Under the pieces are notes generated by a model that was not told the origin of the DNA, searched no databases, and was given only the letters and a program-made list of their open reading frames with translations. Positions 7,370 through 15,969 of a stretch of DNA of 46,924 bases are shown here, piece after piece; within the stretch, counting starts at the first letter, position 1; every line of letters begins with the position of its first letter. Source of the DNA: Colimorpha_A sp045533115 (GTDB lineage Bacteria > Bacillota > Clostridia > Oscillospirales > CAG-272). The position numbers were made by a program, and so were the translations under genes. Location of the stretch: contig JAZSHF010000027.1 of assembly GCA_045533115.1 (NCBI GenBank), forward strand, positions 1 to 46,924. Direction: 5' to 3'.

Positions 7370-7801
7370 ATGAAGAAGAAGCTTATAAATAAAATGAAGA
7401 CGGTGTTTGACTCTGATTCGAGAAACGAAAGCTTTGCACGTTACGCCGCAACGGCGTTTATCGCTCGGCTTGACCCTGACGTGAACGAGCTTGCCGATAT
7501 AAGGACCGCAGTTTCCGAGGCGGTGACGAACGCGATTGTTCACGGCTACAAGGGGAAAGAGGGAAACGTAATTCTTGAAGTTTGCATATATTCAGACAGG
7601 AGCGTAAAAATAACCGTCAGCGACCGCGGCTGCGGTATATCCGATATTGAGCAGGCAAAAATGCCGCTATTTACGACTGATGAAAGCGGTGAGCGCGGCG
7701 GAATGGGCTTTGTAATAATGGAAAGCTTTTGCGACCGTCTTAAGGTGAGATCTGCTGTCGGACGCGGAACGGTTGTCACGATGATAAAGAAGCTGAAATG
7801 A
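7370..7801 (+). CDS. spoIIAB: Anti-sigma F factor / SpoIIAA kinase SpoIIAB
   Basis: A 143-residue GHKL-family serine kinase and anti-sigma factor that holds sigma F inactive and phosphorylates SpoIIAA. The ATP-binding boxes are visible: N box EAVTNAIVHGY (50-60), G1 box DRGCGIS (85-91) and G2 box ERGGMGF (108-114). AGGAG precedes the ATG. The TGA overlaps the ATG of sigF (ATGA), so the anti-sigma and sigma factors are translationally coupled, as is usual for this operon. Length is normal for the family. Confidence 0.95.
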   Translation: MKKKLINKMKTVFDSDSRNESFARYAATAFIARLDPDVNELADIRTAVSEAVTNAIVHGYKGKEGNVILEVCIYSDRSVKITVSDRGCGISDIEQAKMPLFTTDESGERGGMGFVIMESFCDRLKVRSAVGRGTVVTMIKKLK

Positions 7802-8514
7802 CTCGCGAGGAAAATTTAGAGCTTGTCAAAGCCGCGCAAAAAGGAGACGGCGAGGCTCTCAACACTCTCGTTTCGCAAAATATGGGGCTTTGCAAAAGCA
7901 TCGCACTCCGCTTTATGAACCGAGGGGTTGAGTACGACGATCTCGTTCAGCTCGCATCAGTCGGGATGATAAAGGCGGTAAGGAGCTTTGACAGCTCCTT
8001 CGGCACAGCCTTTTCGACTTATGCGGTTCCGCTCATAATCGGCGAGATACGGCGTTTTTTGCGTGACGACGGAGTCATAAAGGTCGGGCGGAGCGTTAAG
8101 CGTCTCGGTACCGATGCAATGAAGAAAAAAGAGGAGTTCGTCCGTCTTCATGGGCGCGAGCCGAAGATGAGCGAGCTTGCCGCCCTTTGCGAAACGTCGG
8201 TCGAAGAACTGGTTTCTGCTCTTGATGCGACCTGCCCCGTGAAGTCTATATACGAGCCGATCGGTAATGACGGCGACGGGGCTTCCTTGTGCGATCTTCT
8301 TTCCGATGACAGTGACGAAATAGGAAAGGCTACCGATAAGATCGCACTAGCAGAAGCGCTTAAATCTCTCCCCGAAATGCAGAGAAAGCTCATATATTTA
8401 AGGTACGTTAAGGAAATGTCGCAGGCAAACGCGGGGCGTATTCTCGGAATGACGCAGGTAAAGGTGTCACGCGAGGAAAAGAAAATAATCGAGGCTTTGC
8501 GTCGGGCATTGTAG
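7798..8514 (+). CDS. sigF: Sporulation sigma factor F
   Basis: A 238-residue sigma-70 family protein, the first forespore-specific sigma factor. Region 2 is clear (AFSTYAVPLIIGEIRRFLRDD), region 3 includes HGREPKMSELAALC, and region 4 ends in a helix-turn-helix (SQANAGRILGMTQVKVSREE). Gene order and the 4-bp overlap with spoIIAB distinguish it from sigma G, whose gene lies elsewhere. It is the last gene of the operon; no clear terminator is visible in the 70 bp before the next promoter. Targets would include the SASP-type and forespore genes. Confidence 0.94.
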   Translation: MTREENLELVKAAQKGDGEALNTLVSQNMGLCKSIALRFMNRGVEYDDLVQLASVGMIKAVRSFDSSFGTAFSTYAVPLIIGEIRRFLRDDGVIKVGRSVKRLGTDAMKKKEEFVRLHGREPKMSELAALCETSVEELVSALDATCPVKSIYEPIGNDGDGASLCDLLSDDSDEIGKATDKIALAEALKSLPEMQRKLIYLRYVKEMSQANAGRILGMTQVKVSREEKKIIEALRRAL

Positions 8515-8586
8515 CTCTTTTGTCATAAGAGCCAATACGGAGCGACAAAATTCGGTAATATTTAGCGTTAATTTTTCAAAAAAACA

Positions 8587-8615
8587 TTGACAAAAGTAAT
8601 TCCGTTGTGTATAAT
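8587..8615 (+). promoter_or_regulatory. Sigma-A promoter of yceD-rpmF
   Basis: Perfect TTGACA (8587-8592) and perfect TATAAT (8610-8615) with a 17-bp spacer, about 40 bp upstream of the yceD start codon. Confidence 0.92.
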
Positions 8616-8658
8616 ATATGTTGCGACATTTTGTGAAAAGATAAAAAAGGAAGATTCT

Positions 8659-9174
8659 ATGCGTGTTGATATGACCCCGATTCTGACGGGAAAGACGGAC
8701 AAGATCCCCTTCGTTTTCGATTATGACGGCGCGGGTGAGCTTTTTCCTGACGTTTCCCTTGACGGTCCCGTTCATATTGACGGTGTGATAACCGAACGCT
8801 CCGGCTGTATGCTTCTCACGCTGACGGCAAGCGTTTCTTATACCACCGAATGCGCGAGATGCTTAAAGGAGCTTCACCGTTCCTTGACCTTTGATCTTTC
8901 AAAAAATGCGGCGGTTAGCGGTTCGCTTCAGGGTGAAGATAACGACGATTACGTAATTATCGAAAACTCGATCCTTGACCTATGCGATCCTGTCGAGGAG
9001 CTTCTGTTCCTTGAGCTGCCGTCAAGAGATCTTTGCTCCGATGATTGTCTCGGACTTTGTCCGAAGTGCGGAAAGGATCTCAATGAGGGAAAATGCGGCT
9101 GTCAGACGAAGGAGATAGATCCCCGTCTTGAGGTCCTTAAAAAGTTCCTTCAGGATAACGATGATAATAATTAA
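8659..9174 (+). CDS. YceD/DUF177 family protein linked to bL32
   Basis: A 171-residue DUF177 protein. The ATG at 8659 follows AAAAAGGAAG; an earlier in-frame codon at 8587 overlaps the -35 box and is excluded. Conserved features are CxxC in ECARCLKEL, the acidic central part, and a C-terminal cysteine cluster CSDDCLGLCPKCGKDL. The family is almost always encoded directly before rpmF, as here, and in plants and bacteria has been tied to 23S rRNA processing or large-subunit assembly. The cysteines could bind zinc, which is inference. The gap to rpmF is 23 bp. Confidence 0.88.
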   Translation: MRVDMTPILTGKTDKIPFVFDYDGAGELFPDVSLDGPVHIDGVITERSGCMLLTLTASVSYTTECARCLKELHRSLTFDLSKNAAVSGSLQGEDNDDYVIIENSILDLCDPVEELLFLELPSRDLCSDDCLGLCPKCGKDLNEGKCGCQTKEIDPRLEVLKKFLQDNDDNN

Positions 9175-9197
9175 CCACTTTGAAGGAGGTGCTAAAT

Positions 9198-9383
9198 ATG
9201 GCAGTACCGAAGAGAAAAGTATCGAAGGCAAGACGTGACAAAAGACGTTCCAGTACTTGGAAGCTCGCCCTTCCCGGAATGACCACGTGCCCCAAGTGCG
9301 GAGAGGCAGTTCTCCGTCACAGAGTATGCAAAGCATGCGGAACCTACGCCGGCAAGGAGATCGTTGCAGTCGAGAATGACTGA
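9198..9383 (+). CDS. rpmF: 50S ribosomal protein bL32
   Basis: A 61-residue protein with the invariant N-terminus MAVPKRKVSKARRD. Cysteines 31, 34, 44 and 47 form a CxxC-CxxC zinc ribbon, so this is the zinc-containing (C+) form. The ATG at 9198 follows AAGGAGGTGCTAAAT; a start six codons earlier would add a non-family extension. It is cotranscribed with yceD from the promoter at 8587. Confidence 0.97.
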   Translation: MAVPKRKVSKARRDKRRSSTWKLALPGMTTCPKCGEAVLRHRVCKACGTYAGKEIVAVEND

Positions 9384-9404
9384 TTACGAGGTTTTTGCAC
9401 GAAT

Positions 9405-9432
9405 AAGCCCGCCGCGTAAATGCGGAGGGCTT
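9405..9432 (+). terminator. Weak terminator-like hairpin after rpmF
   Basis: AAGCCC-g-CCGC and GCGG-a-GGGCTT pair with one mismatch around a 6-nt loop, followed by TTTG rather than a long T tract. It may only partly end the yceD-rpmF transcript, allowing read-through into the radical-SAM gene, for which no separate strong promoter is evident. Confidence 0.5.
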
Positions 9433-9484
9433 TGTTTCGTCAGTGGAGAAAACCCAAAATACCAAAATGAAGGGAGTTTGACCG

Positions 9485-10792
9485 ATGGTTCTGATAGACG
9501 ACGTTCTTCCCGGCTCGGCTGCCGACGAGGCAGGCGTTAAGCGAGGGGATTATCTTATAAGAATAAACGGCAAGGATATAAACGACGTCCTTGATTACCG
9601 CTACTATATCACCGAGCCGAGAGTGAAGCTCCTTATTCACCGCGGTCCCGAGCTTTTGAACGTGGCGATAAGAAAGCCGCAGTACGACGATATAGGTCTT
9701 ATTTTCAATACCTTTTTGATGGATGAAAAGAAGTCGTGCAAGAATAAGTGCATCTTCTGCTTCATCGACCAGCTTCCGAAGGGAATGAGAAAGCCGCTTT
9801 ATTTCAAGGACGACGACTCGCGTCTGTCGTTCCTTATGGGCAACTATATCACGCTCACGAATATGGATGAGCACGATATTGAGCGTATTATAAAGATGAA
9901 GATGTCGCCGATAAACATATCGGTACATACGACGGATTCCGAGCTTCGCTGTAAGATGCTCAGCAACCGCTTTGCCGGCTCCTGCTACGAGACGATGAAG
10001 CGCTTCTCTGAGGCGGGGATCGAGATGCACTGTCAGATCGTTCTGTGCAAGGGCGTAAACGATGGAGCGCAGCTTATGAAGAGCATGAGAGACCTGTCTG
10101 AGCTTTATCCTGCGGTTAATTCCGTTTCGATAGTTCCTGCGGGAATTACAAAGCACAGAGAAGGACTTTTCCCGCTTTCGCCTTTTACGGGCGAGGAATG
10201 CTCGAAGATAATCGCGCAGGTCGAGGGATACGCCGAGAGCTGCTACGCTAAATACGGAAGCAGGATTTTTTTCTGCGCCGACGAGCTTTATCTTTCTGCG
10301 AAAAAGAAATTCCCGACGGGTGATTACTACGAGGGATATTCGCAGATAGAAAACGGCGTCGGAATGGTCAGGTCCTTCTCCGACGAATTTGCGATGGCGC
10401 TTAAGGATATAAACGATCTTAAGCCTTCAAAAAACAGATTCGTTTCACTCGCAACCGGTGTTGCCGCTTATCCGCTCGTTTCCTTTATGGCGGAGGAGCT
10501 GAAAAAGAGATGTCACAATCTCGATATAAACGTGTACGAGATCAAAAACGACTTTTTCGGCGAGAATATTACCGTCGCGGGGCTCATCACGGGTAAGGAT
10601 CTTTACGAGCAATTAAAGGACAAAAAGCTCGGGAAGACGCTTTTTTTGCCGTCCGTTATGCTCCGTCATGAAAAGGATCGATTCCTTGACGACGTAACAC
10701 CGAGATGGCTTGAGGAAAAGCTTAAGGTAAATATTGAATTTATCGACAACGACGGATATGAATTCGTCGAAAAAATTCTGAGTGAGGATTAA
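9485..10792 (+). CDS. PDZ/radical-SAM/DUF512 protein
   Basis: A 435-residue protein of the PDZ plus DUF512 family, annotated as a putative radical SAM enzyme and frequently encoded beside der in Clostridia. A PDZ-like domain occupies about 1-60. The iron-sulfur motif is CKNKCIFC (Cys85, 89 and 92; CX3CX2C). DUF512 fills the C-terminal half (about 285-430). The substrate is unknown for the family, although conservation beside der and ribosomal genes has suggested a role in ribosome or tRNA maturation. GAAGGGAG precedes the ATG. The der GTG start follows 12 bp later. Confidence 0.85.
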   Translation: MVLIDDVLPGSAADEAGVKRGDYLIRINGKDINDVLDYRYYITEPRVKLLIHRGPELLNVAIRKPQYDDIGLIFNTFLMDEKKSCKNKCIFCFIDQLPKGMRKPLYFKDDDSRLSFLMGNYITLTNMDEHDIERIIKMKMSPINISVHTTDSELRCKMLSNRFAGSCYETMKRFSEAGIEMHCQIVLCKGVNDGAQLMKSMRDLSELYPAVNSVSIVPAGITKHREGLFPLSPFTGEECSKIIAQVEGYAESCYAKYGSRIFFCADELYLSAKKKFPTGDYYEGYSQIENGVGMVRSFSDEFAMALKDINDLKPSKNRFVSLATGVAAYPLVSFMAEELKKRCHNLDINVYEIKNDFFGENITVAGLITGKDLYEQLKDKKLGKTLFLPSVMLRHEKDRFLDDVTPRWLEEKLKVNIEFIDNDGYEFVEKILSED

Positions 10793-10804
10793 GGAGGAGA
10801 TACG

Positions 10805-12145
10805 GTGAGTACACCTGTAATTGCGATAGTCGGGCGCCCTAACGTGGGCAAGAGTACGCTTTTTAACAAGCTTACGGGCAAGCGTATCTCTATTGTCGAG
10901 GACACCCCCGGCGTTACCCGTGACAGAATCTATCACGAAACAGAATGGAGAGGCAGAAAGCTTCTTCTTATTGATACGGGCGGAATTGAGCCCAGAGCCG
11001 ATAACGCGATGCTCAAATATATGCGCCGCCAGGCGGAGACTGCTATTGAGACGGCAGATGTTATAGTATTTTTGACCGACGTAAACGTCGGTATGCTCGA
11101 CGAGGACAGACAGATCGCCTCTCTTCTTATGAAGAGCGGTAAGCCCGTCGTTCTCGCGGTAAACAAGGTTGACCGCGTCGGTATGCCCCCTGCCGAGTTT
11201 TATGAGTTCTACCAGCTTGGCTTTAAGGACGATCCGATCCCGATCTCAGCCCTTCACGGTACAGGCTCGGGCGATCTGCTTGACGTTGTGCTTGCATACT
11301 GTCCCGAGGATGACGGAAATGACGAGGGCGAGCTTGACGAAAATATCAAGGTTGCAGTCATCGGTAAGCCGAACGCAGGAAAATCCTCTATAATCAACAA
11401 GCTCCTCGGCGCCGAGCGTCTTATTGTTTCCGACGTTGCGGGAACGACGAGAGACGCAATAGATACCGCGCTTGAAAACGAGCACGGAAAGTACGTGTTC
11501 ATTGATACTGCGGGAATCCGCCGACAGAGTAAGGTCGACGATCCTATTGAAAAATACAGCGTTCTTCGTGCAAAGCTTGCGGTCGAGAGGGCTGACGTTT
11601 GCGTTATTATGATAGACGCGAACGAGGGTATTACCGAGCAGGACGAAAGAATTGCAGGTATTGCCCACGAGGCGGGAAAGCCGTCGGTCATCTGTATCAA
11701 CAAGTGGGATCTTATAGAAAAGGACAACAATACCGTCAAGGAATTTACCGAAAAGGTATATAAGGCGTTTTCATATATGACTTACGCCGAGGTCATTTAC
11801 CTTTCGGCAAAAACGGGTCAGCGCGTTGATAAGCTGTACAGTCTTATAAATGACGCATACGAGCAGAGCAGACGCCGTATTACGACGGGTATTCTTAACG
11901 ACGTTCTTTCCGATGCGACGGCTCGCGTTCAGCCGCCGTCCGATAAGGGTAAGTATCTGAAGATATACTATATGACCCAGATAGGTATTCAGCCGCCGAC
12001 CTTCGTTATTTTCTGTAATTCGGTCGAGCTGTTTCACTTCTCGTACAGAAGATATATTGAAAACTGCCTGCGCGACACCTTTGGCTTCAAGGGTACGCCT
12101 ATCAAGATAATAATCCGTGAACGCGGGGAGGACAGCGGCAAATGA
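10805..12145 (+). CDS. der: Ribosome-assembly GTPase Der (EngA)
   Basis: A 446-residue tandem-domain GTPase needed for late 50S assembly. G domain 1 starts at GRPNVGKST (about 10-18) with DTPG and NKVD; G domain 2 starts at GKPNAGKSS (about 186) with DTAG and NKWD; a KH-like domain ends the protein. The start is GTG at 10805, preceded by AAGGAGGAGATAC. Its TGA overlaps the ATG of plsY (ATGA), indicating coupled translation. Length is typical. Confidence 0.96.
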   Translation: MSTPVIAIVGRPNVGKSTLFNKLTGKRISIVEDTPGVTRDRIYHETEWRGRKLLLIDTGGIEPRADNAMLKYMRRQAETAIETADVIVFLTDVNVGMLDEDRQIASLLMKSGKPVVLAVNKVDRVGMPPAEFYEFYQLGFKDDPIPISALHGTGSGDLLDVVLAYCPEDDGNDEGELDENIKVAVIGKPNAGKSSIINKLLGAERLIVSDVAGTTRDAIDTALENEHGKYVFIDTAGIRRQSKVDDPIEKYSVLRAKLAVERADVCVIMIDANEGITEQDERIAGIAHEAGKPSVICINKWDLIEKDNNTVKEFTEKVYKAFSYMTYAEVIYLSAKTGQRVDKLYSLINDAYEQSRRRITTGILNDVLSDATARVQPPSDKGKYLKIYYMTQIGIQPPTFVIFCNSVELFHFSYRRYIENCLRDTFGFKGTPIKIIIRERGEDSGK

Positions 12146-12915
12146 TGTTTTTTAATACCGTTACGACTGCACTCGATCCCGAGGAGATCGAAAGGATCGG
12201 CAGATACGTTTGGAATAATTTTTACGGTCCTCTTGGGCTGATGGTTGCCGATGGGAAGCTTGAGAGCTGGGTATATTACTTGATAGTCGCGGCAATAGCA
12301 CTTCTCGGTTATTTCCTCGGAAGCATGAATTTCGCGGTCATAATTTCGAGGCTCAAGTTCCACGAGGACATAAGAACGCAGGGTAGCGGAAACGCAGGTG
12401 CGACCAATATGTCCCGTACCTACGGTAAGGCGGCCGGAATCGCGACACTCGTCGGAGATATTCTCAAGACGGTTCTTCCCGTTTTGCTTGCGAAGCTCCT
12501 TGTCGGCGATGCGTTCGGTTATCTTACGGGACTTATGTGCGCCCTCGGTCACGCTTTTCCCTGCTACTATAAGTTCAAGGGCGGAAAGTGTGTTGCCGTG
12601 ACTGCGGCTGTAATGCTCGTTATGGAGCCCTTGGCGTTCTTGTTCCTATTCGCGATATTTGCTGTCGTCGTTCTTGGAACGAAGTACGTTTCGCTCGCTT
12701 CAATTTTTACGGCTCTTATCTCTCCTGTTATAGTTCATAGCTTTGTGAAGAGCTGGAATTACGATCAGAGCCATTTGGGAGTCGTCTTTCTGATGGTTCA
12801 GTGTCTGCTCGTTATTTTTCTTCACAGAGGTAATATCAAGCGGCTGCTCGACGGAACGGAGAACAAATTCGTCTTCAAAAAGAAAAAAACCGAAAATAAT
12901 GGCGAAGGAAAATAA
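12142..12915 (+). CDS. plsY: Acyl-phosphate:glycerol-3-phosphate acyltransferase PlsY
   Basis: Membrane acyltransferase making lysophosphatidic acid from acyl-phosphate and glycerol-3-phosphate, the first acylation of phospholipid synthesis. Family motif 1 is GSGNAGATNMSRTYG and motif 2 is GHAFPCYYKFKGGKCVA; the residue between GGK and VA is Cys instead of the common Gly. At 257 residues it is about 50 longer than usual because of an N-terminal segment (about 1-48) before the first typical membrane helix; the tail is Lys-rich. Five or so hydrophobic segments are visible. It overlaps der by 4 bp. A second ATG immediately follows the first, so the start is uncertain by one codon. Confidence 0.88.
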   Translation: MMFFNTVTTALDPEEIERIGRYVWNNFYGPLGLMVADGKLESWVYYLIVAAIALLGYFLGSMNFAVIISRLKFHEDIRTQGSGNAGATNMSRTYGKAAGIATLVGDILKTVLPVLLAKLLVGDAFGYLTGLMCALGHAFPCYYKFKGGKCVAVTAAVMLVMEPLAFLFLFAIFAVVVLGTKYVSLASIFTALISPVIVHSFVKSWNYDQSHLGVVFLMVQCLLVIFLHRGNIKRLLDGTENKFVFKKKKTENNGEGK

Positions 12916-12933
12916 ATTTTTTGAAAAATAGTA

Positions 12934-12962
12934 TTGCATTTTTTCAAAAGCTGTGATATACT
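12934..12962 (+). promoter_or_regulatory. Sigma-A promoter of rpmB
   Basis: TTGCAT (12934-12939) and TATACT (12957-12962) with a 17-bp spacer, about 70 bp upstream of the rpmB ATG. Confidence 0.8.
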
Positions 12963-13032
12963 TATCAGGTATGAATTTCTAAATAAGAAATAATTGATTA
13001 ATTTCGGATATATGGATGGAGGTGTCCTAAAG

Positions 13033-13218
13033 ATGGCAAAGTGTGATATCTGCGGCAAGGGCGTTGTTTTTGGTCATAACGTTTCCCATTCCAACCGCAA
13101 GACCGCAAGAACCTGGAAGCCCAACGTAAGAAAGGTTAAGGCAGTTGTAGACGGTACTAACAAGACCGTTCACGTTTGCTCCCGTTGCCTGCGCTCGGGT
13201 AAAGTAGAAAGAGCTTAA
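13033..13218 (+). CDS. rpmB: 50S ribosomal protein bL28
   Basis: A 61-residue protein starting MAKCDICGKGV. Cys4, Cys7, Cys49 and Cys52 form the zinc-binding C+ version of bL28. GGAGGTG stands before the ATG; upstream in-frame ATGs would add a non-family extension. It is monocistronic between a sigma-A promoter and a terminator. Confidence 0.96.
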   Translation: MAKCDICGKGVVFGHNVSHSNRKTARTWKPNVRKVKAVVDGTNKTVHVCSRCLRSGKVERA

Positions 13219-13258
13219 TCTGAAAGAGGTTTAAGCCCTCTTATAACTATGCTCAAAC

Positions 13259-13293
13259 GACCGAATGGCAACGTATTGCCGTTCGGTCTTTTT
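13259..13293 (+). terminator. Terminator of rpmB
   Basis: GACCGAATGGCAA and TTGCCGTTCGGTC pair with one wobble around CGTA, then TTTTT. A smaller AAGAGG/CCTCTT hairpin lies just before (13224-13242). The next gene starts only 12 bp downstream, so some read-through may express it. Confidence 0.88.
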
Positions 13294-13304
13294 CTTGGTG
13301 AAAT

Positions 13305-13994
13305 ATGAAGATTCTTGTTGATGCGAGGATGAGCGAAGGGGTCAGGGACGGGCTTTCGACATACGGCGAGGTAATATCTTTGCCGAAGTGGAAGGGACTG
13401 CCTGAGCCGGTATCGTCGCATCCCGATATGCTTTTTTATCCCTTGCCGAACGGTAAGATTCTTGTGGGTAGGGATTATTATAATGAAAACAGAGGCTTTT
13501 TTTCGTCCCTTGGCGACGTTTTCCTTTTGGACGAAAAAACGCCGAGCGGGAGCTACCCGTTCGACGTATTGTTTGACTGCCTCGGCGTAAAGGATACCCT
13601 TTACGGTAAGGATGGCTTCGTTTCTGATCGAATAAAGGAGAATTATACCTTTTTCGTTCCCGTTAAGCAGGGATATACGAGATGCTCGACCGCTATGCTT
13701 TCGGAGAGCTGTGCCGTGACTGCCGACCTCGGGATTGCTGCCGCGCTCAAAAATGACGGTATAGACGTTCTTGTTATCCGATCGGGATACATAGAATTAA
13801 ATGGCTATAGCTGTGGATTTATCGGCGGCGCAGGAGCGCTTCTTAGCGACGGCGTTTACGGATTTTTCGGCGACCTCTATACCCATCCCGACGGAAAAAC
13901 GATTGCGAAATTTGCGCTTGAACACAAAATAAAAGCCGTGTCGCTTTCGGATGAGCCCTTAAGCGACAACGGCGGTCTGCTTATTCTTCGATAA
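13305..13994 (+). CDS. DUF6873-like (guanidino-modifying-enzyme fold) protein
   Basis: A 229-residue protein resembling the DUF6873 family, related in fold to arginine-deiminase/dimethylargininase enzymes. Recognisable segments are QGYTRCSTAML, AVTADLGIAAAL, GIDVLVIRSGYIEL, GYSCGFIGGAGALL and FFGDLYTHPDGKTI. Their order and spacing fit the family as I recall it. The function is unknown. The start has only a weak GGTG upstream. Its 3' end overlaps the 3' end of spoVG by 14 bp in convergent orientation. I cannot tell from sequence whether the enzyme-fold catalytic residues are kept. Confidence 0.65.
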   Translation: MKILVDARMSEGVRDGLSTYGEVISLPKWKGLPEPVSSHPDMLFYPLPNGKILVGRDYYNENRGFFSSLGDVFLLDEKTPSGSYPFDVLFDCLGVKDTLYGKDGFVSDRIKENYTFFVPVKQGYTRCSTAMLSESCAVTADLGIAAALKNDGIDVLVIRSGYIELNGYSCGFIGGAGALLSDGVYGFFGDLYTHPDGKTIAKFALEHKIKAVSLSDEPLSDNGGLLILR

Positions 13995-14286
13995 GCTCTG
14001 ATTCGGCAACCCTGCCTTCTTCAATGCGCTCAAGCTCGGCGAAATACTCGGCGAGGACAGACTTTTCAAGAAGCTGACGGAAGTCGGAATTTATGGGATG
14101 TATTATGTCCCTGAACGTGCCGTCCGGATTTTTACGGCTCGGCATTACGATGAAATACTTATCCTTGGTGTTAATTACTTTGACGTCATGAAGTGCCAAC
14201 TCGTTGTCAAACGTGACAGATACGACGGCTTTCATCGGACCGTCGTCGGCAAAGGTCTTACGGATCTTTATGTCTGTGATCTGCAT
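13981..14286 (-). CDS. spoVG: SpoVG, RNA-binding sporulation/septation regulator
   Basis: A 101-residue SpoVG-family protein beginning MQITDIKIRKTF, with the conserved FIVMPSRK and FRDIIHPINSDFR segments. SpoVG binds RNA and DNA and affects septation, sporulation and virulence traits in Firmicutes. GGAGG lies 8 bases before the ATG. The gene is divergent from murC and convergent with the DUF6873-like gene. A TATAAT is present about 50 bp upstream on the minus strand, with TTGAAA 19 bp further, a poor spacing; the sigma-H elements known for B. subtilis spoVG are not obvious. Confidence 0.95.
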   Translation of the reverse strand: MQITDIKIRKTFADDGPMKAVVSVTFDNELALHDVKVINTKDKYFIVMPSRKNPDGTFRDIIHPINSDFRQLLEKSVLAEYFAELERIEEGRVAESELIEE

Positions 14287-14306
14287 GGCATGCCTCCATT
14301 TGTTTT

Positions 14307-14323
14307 TACAATGTAATATTGTA
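14307..14323 (-). promoter_or_regulatory. Inverted repeat in the spoVG leader, possible operator
   Basis: TACAAT, five bases, ATTGTA: a perfect 6-5-6 palindrome between the putative -10 box and the spoVG ribosome binding site. It is too short and AT-rich to be a terminator; an operator is one possibility. The rest of the 170-bp spoVG-murC gap is AT-rich with no clear murC promoter. Confidence 0.35.
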
Positions 14324-14456
14324 CAACTATCATTATATTCGCTTTTTGTGTCTATATTTCAACGGAATTATAATGCAATAATTAATTATTTTTTAATTTT
14401 TTGTATACAATTAACATATTATTAACCTTTTTGCCACGAAAAGAGGGAGAAGCTGT

Positions 14457-15821
14457 ATGAATTTATTGAAAATTTCCGAGATAATGGCGTCGTCAAAGAG
14501 AATTCATTTTATCGGAATCGGCGGTATCAGTATGTCGTCGCTTGCCGCAATAACCAAAACGAGGGGTTATACCGTTACGGGAAGTGACAGGGTCAAGAGC
14601 GTAATGACCGAGCGTCTCGAGGAGCAGGGAATTGCTGTTCACTATTCTCATAGCGAAGAAAACGTTCTTGAAAGCGACGTCATCGTTTATACTGCAGCTG
14701 TCGGATTTGACAATCCCGAGCTTAAAAAGGGACTTGAGCTCGGTATTCCCATTATAACGAGGGGCGAATACCTCGGTTGGCTTATGAGCGAATACAGGTG
14801 CCGTATAGGTGTCAGTGGTACTCACGGTAAGAGTACTGTTACCTCGATGCTTGCGGAAATTTATCTTGCGGGCAATTATGATCCCACGGTCGTAAGCGGT
14901 GCCGAGCTTTCCTCTATCGGCGGTGCGTATCATCTCGGGGCAGAGAATTACTTTATATTCGAGGCGTGCGAATATTGTGATTCCTTCCTTTCGTTTTGTC
15001 CGACGGTCACGGTCGTGACTAACCTTGAATACGACCACGCCGATTATTTTAAGACGATGGATCAGCTTCGCGCGTCGTTCAGGCAGTACGTCGGGTACGG
15101 CGATATTGCAGTCCTCAATGCCGACGATGATGAAGCGCTTGCGCTGAGGAATACGTATAGCGGCAAGACCGTTACCTTCTCCGCCTGCGGAAAGGGCGAT
15201 TATAACGCTGAAAACATAGTGTATCACGGCGGATGCGCGACCTTTGAGCTTGTTTGTCGCGGGCAAAAGCTTGGAGAGATAAAGCTTTCGGTTCCGGGCG
15301 TCCATAACGTATATAACGCTCTTGCGGCGGCCTCTGCTGCGCTTGAAAACGGCGCCGATATGAATGCTGTCAAGGCGGGTCTTTACACATTCGGCGGAGC
15401 AAAGCGGCGCTTTGAATACAAGGGAATGACCGAAAAGGGCGCCGAGGTCTATATAGATTACGCTCATCATCCGTCGGAGATAAAGGTCACTCTCAATGCG
15501 GCAAAGACCTTCGGAAAGCGCGTCGTGACCGTATTCCAGCCGCACACCTACTCGCGAACCGCGAGCTTGTTTGACGATTTCACTGCGTCCTTCGGTGACT
15601 CCGACATCACGCTTTTTGCCGATATTTACGCGGCGCGTGAGACCGATACCCTCGGTGTTTCCTCGGAGCTTCTTGCTTCCAAAACGCCGAACGGAATTTG
15701 TCTTAATACCTTTGAGAATATCGCGGAATATCTCAAAAATAACTGTACCGAAAACGATATCGTAATGATACTCGGCGCAGGTGACGTTATAAAAATTGCC
15801 GACCTTATTGTCGAAATGTGA
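14457..15821 (+). CDS. murC: UDP-N-acetylmuramate--L-alanine ligase
   Basis: A 454-residue Mur ligase adding L-alanine to UDP-MurNAc in the cytoplasm, the first step of stem-peptide assembly. N-terminal Rossmann motif HFIGIGGISMSSLA; ATP loop GTHGKST (121-127); central EACEYCDSFL and DHADYF; C-terminal DYAHHPSEI and FQPHTYSRT, both diagnostic for MurC. GAGGGAG precedes the ATG. It is a monocistronic gene ended by a strong terminator. Confidence 0.96.
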   Translation: MNLLKISEIMASSKRIHFIGIGGISMSSLAAITKTRGYTVTGSDRVKSVMTERLEEQGIAVHYSHSEENVLESDVIVYTAAVGFDNPELKKGLELGIPIITRGEYLGWLMSEYRCRIGVSGTHGKSTVTSMLAEIYLAGNYDPTVVSGAELSSIGGAYHLGAENYFIFEACEYCDSFLSFCPTVTVVTNLEYDHADYFKTMDQLRASFRQYVGYGDIAVLNADDDEALALRNTYSGKTVTFSACGKGDYNAENIVYHGGCATFELVCRGQKLGEIKLSVPGVHNVYNALAAASAALENGADMNAVKAGLYTFGGAKRRFEYKGMTEKGAEVYIDYAHHPSEIKVTLNAAKTFGKRVVTVFQPHTYSRTASLFDDFTASFGDSDITLFADIYAARETDTLGVSSELLASKTPNGICLNTFENIAEYLKNNCTENDIVMILGAGDVIKIADLIVEM

Positions 15822-15837
15822 AAGTTCACAAAAATTA

Positions 15838-15877
15838 ACACTCTCAAAGCAAAAAATAACGCTTTGAGGGTGTTTTT
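15838..15877 (+). terminator. Terminator of murC
   Basis: ACACTCTCAAAGC (15838-15850) and GCTTTGAGGGTGT (15861-15873) pair with one wobble around a 10-nt A-rich loop, followed by T residues. Confidence 0.9.
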
Positions 15878-15902
15878 TATGTTCGAATTGGGCTTTTTGC
15901 CG

Positions 15903-15931
15903 TTGACAAGTGTTAAAATGCGTGATATAAT
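15903..15931 (+). promoter_or_regulatory. Sigma-A promoter of the deoR/2-oxoacid dehydrogenase operon
   Basis: Perfect TTGACA (15903-15908) and perfect TATAAT (15926-15931), 17-bp spacer. TGTTAA in the spacer and TTAACA about 35 bp downstream form an inverted pair that could be an operator for the DeoR protein encoded just below; this last point is inference. Confidence 0.9.
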
Positions 15932-15969
15932 CATATATGTGTGTAAAAATTAACATTTAGGAGAAGAAA

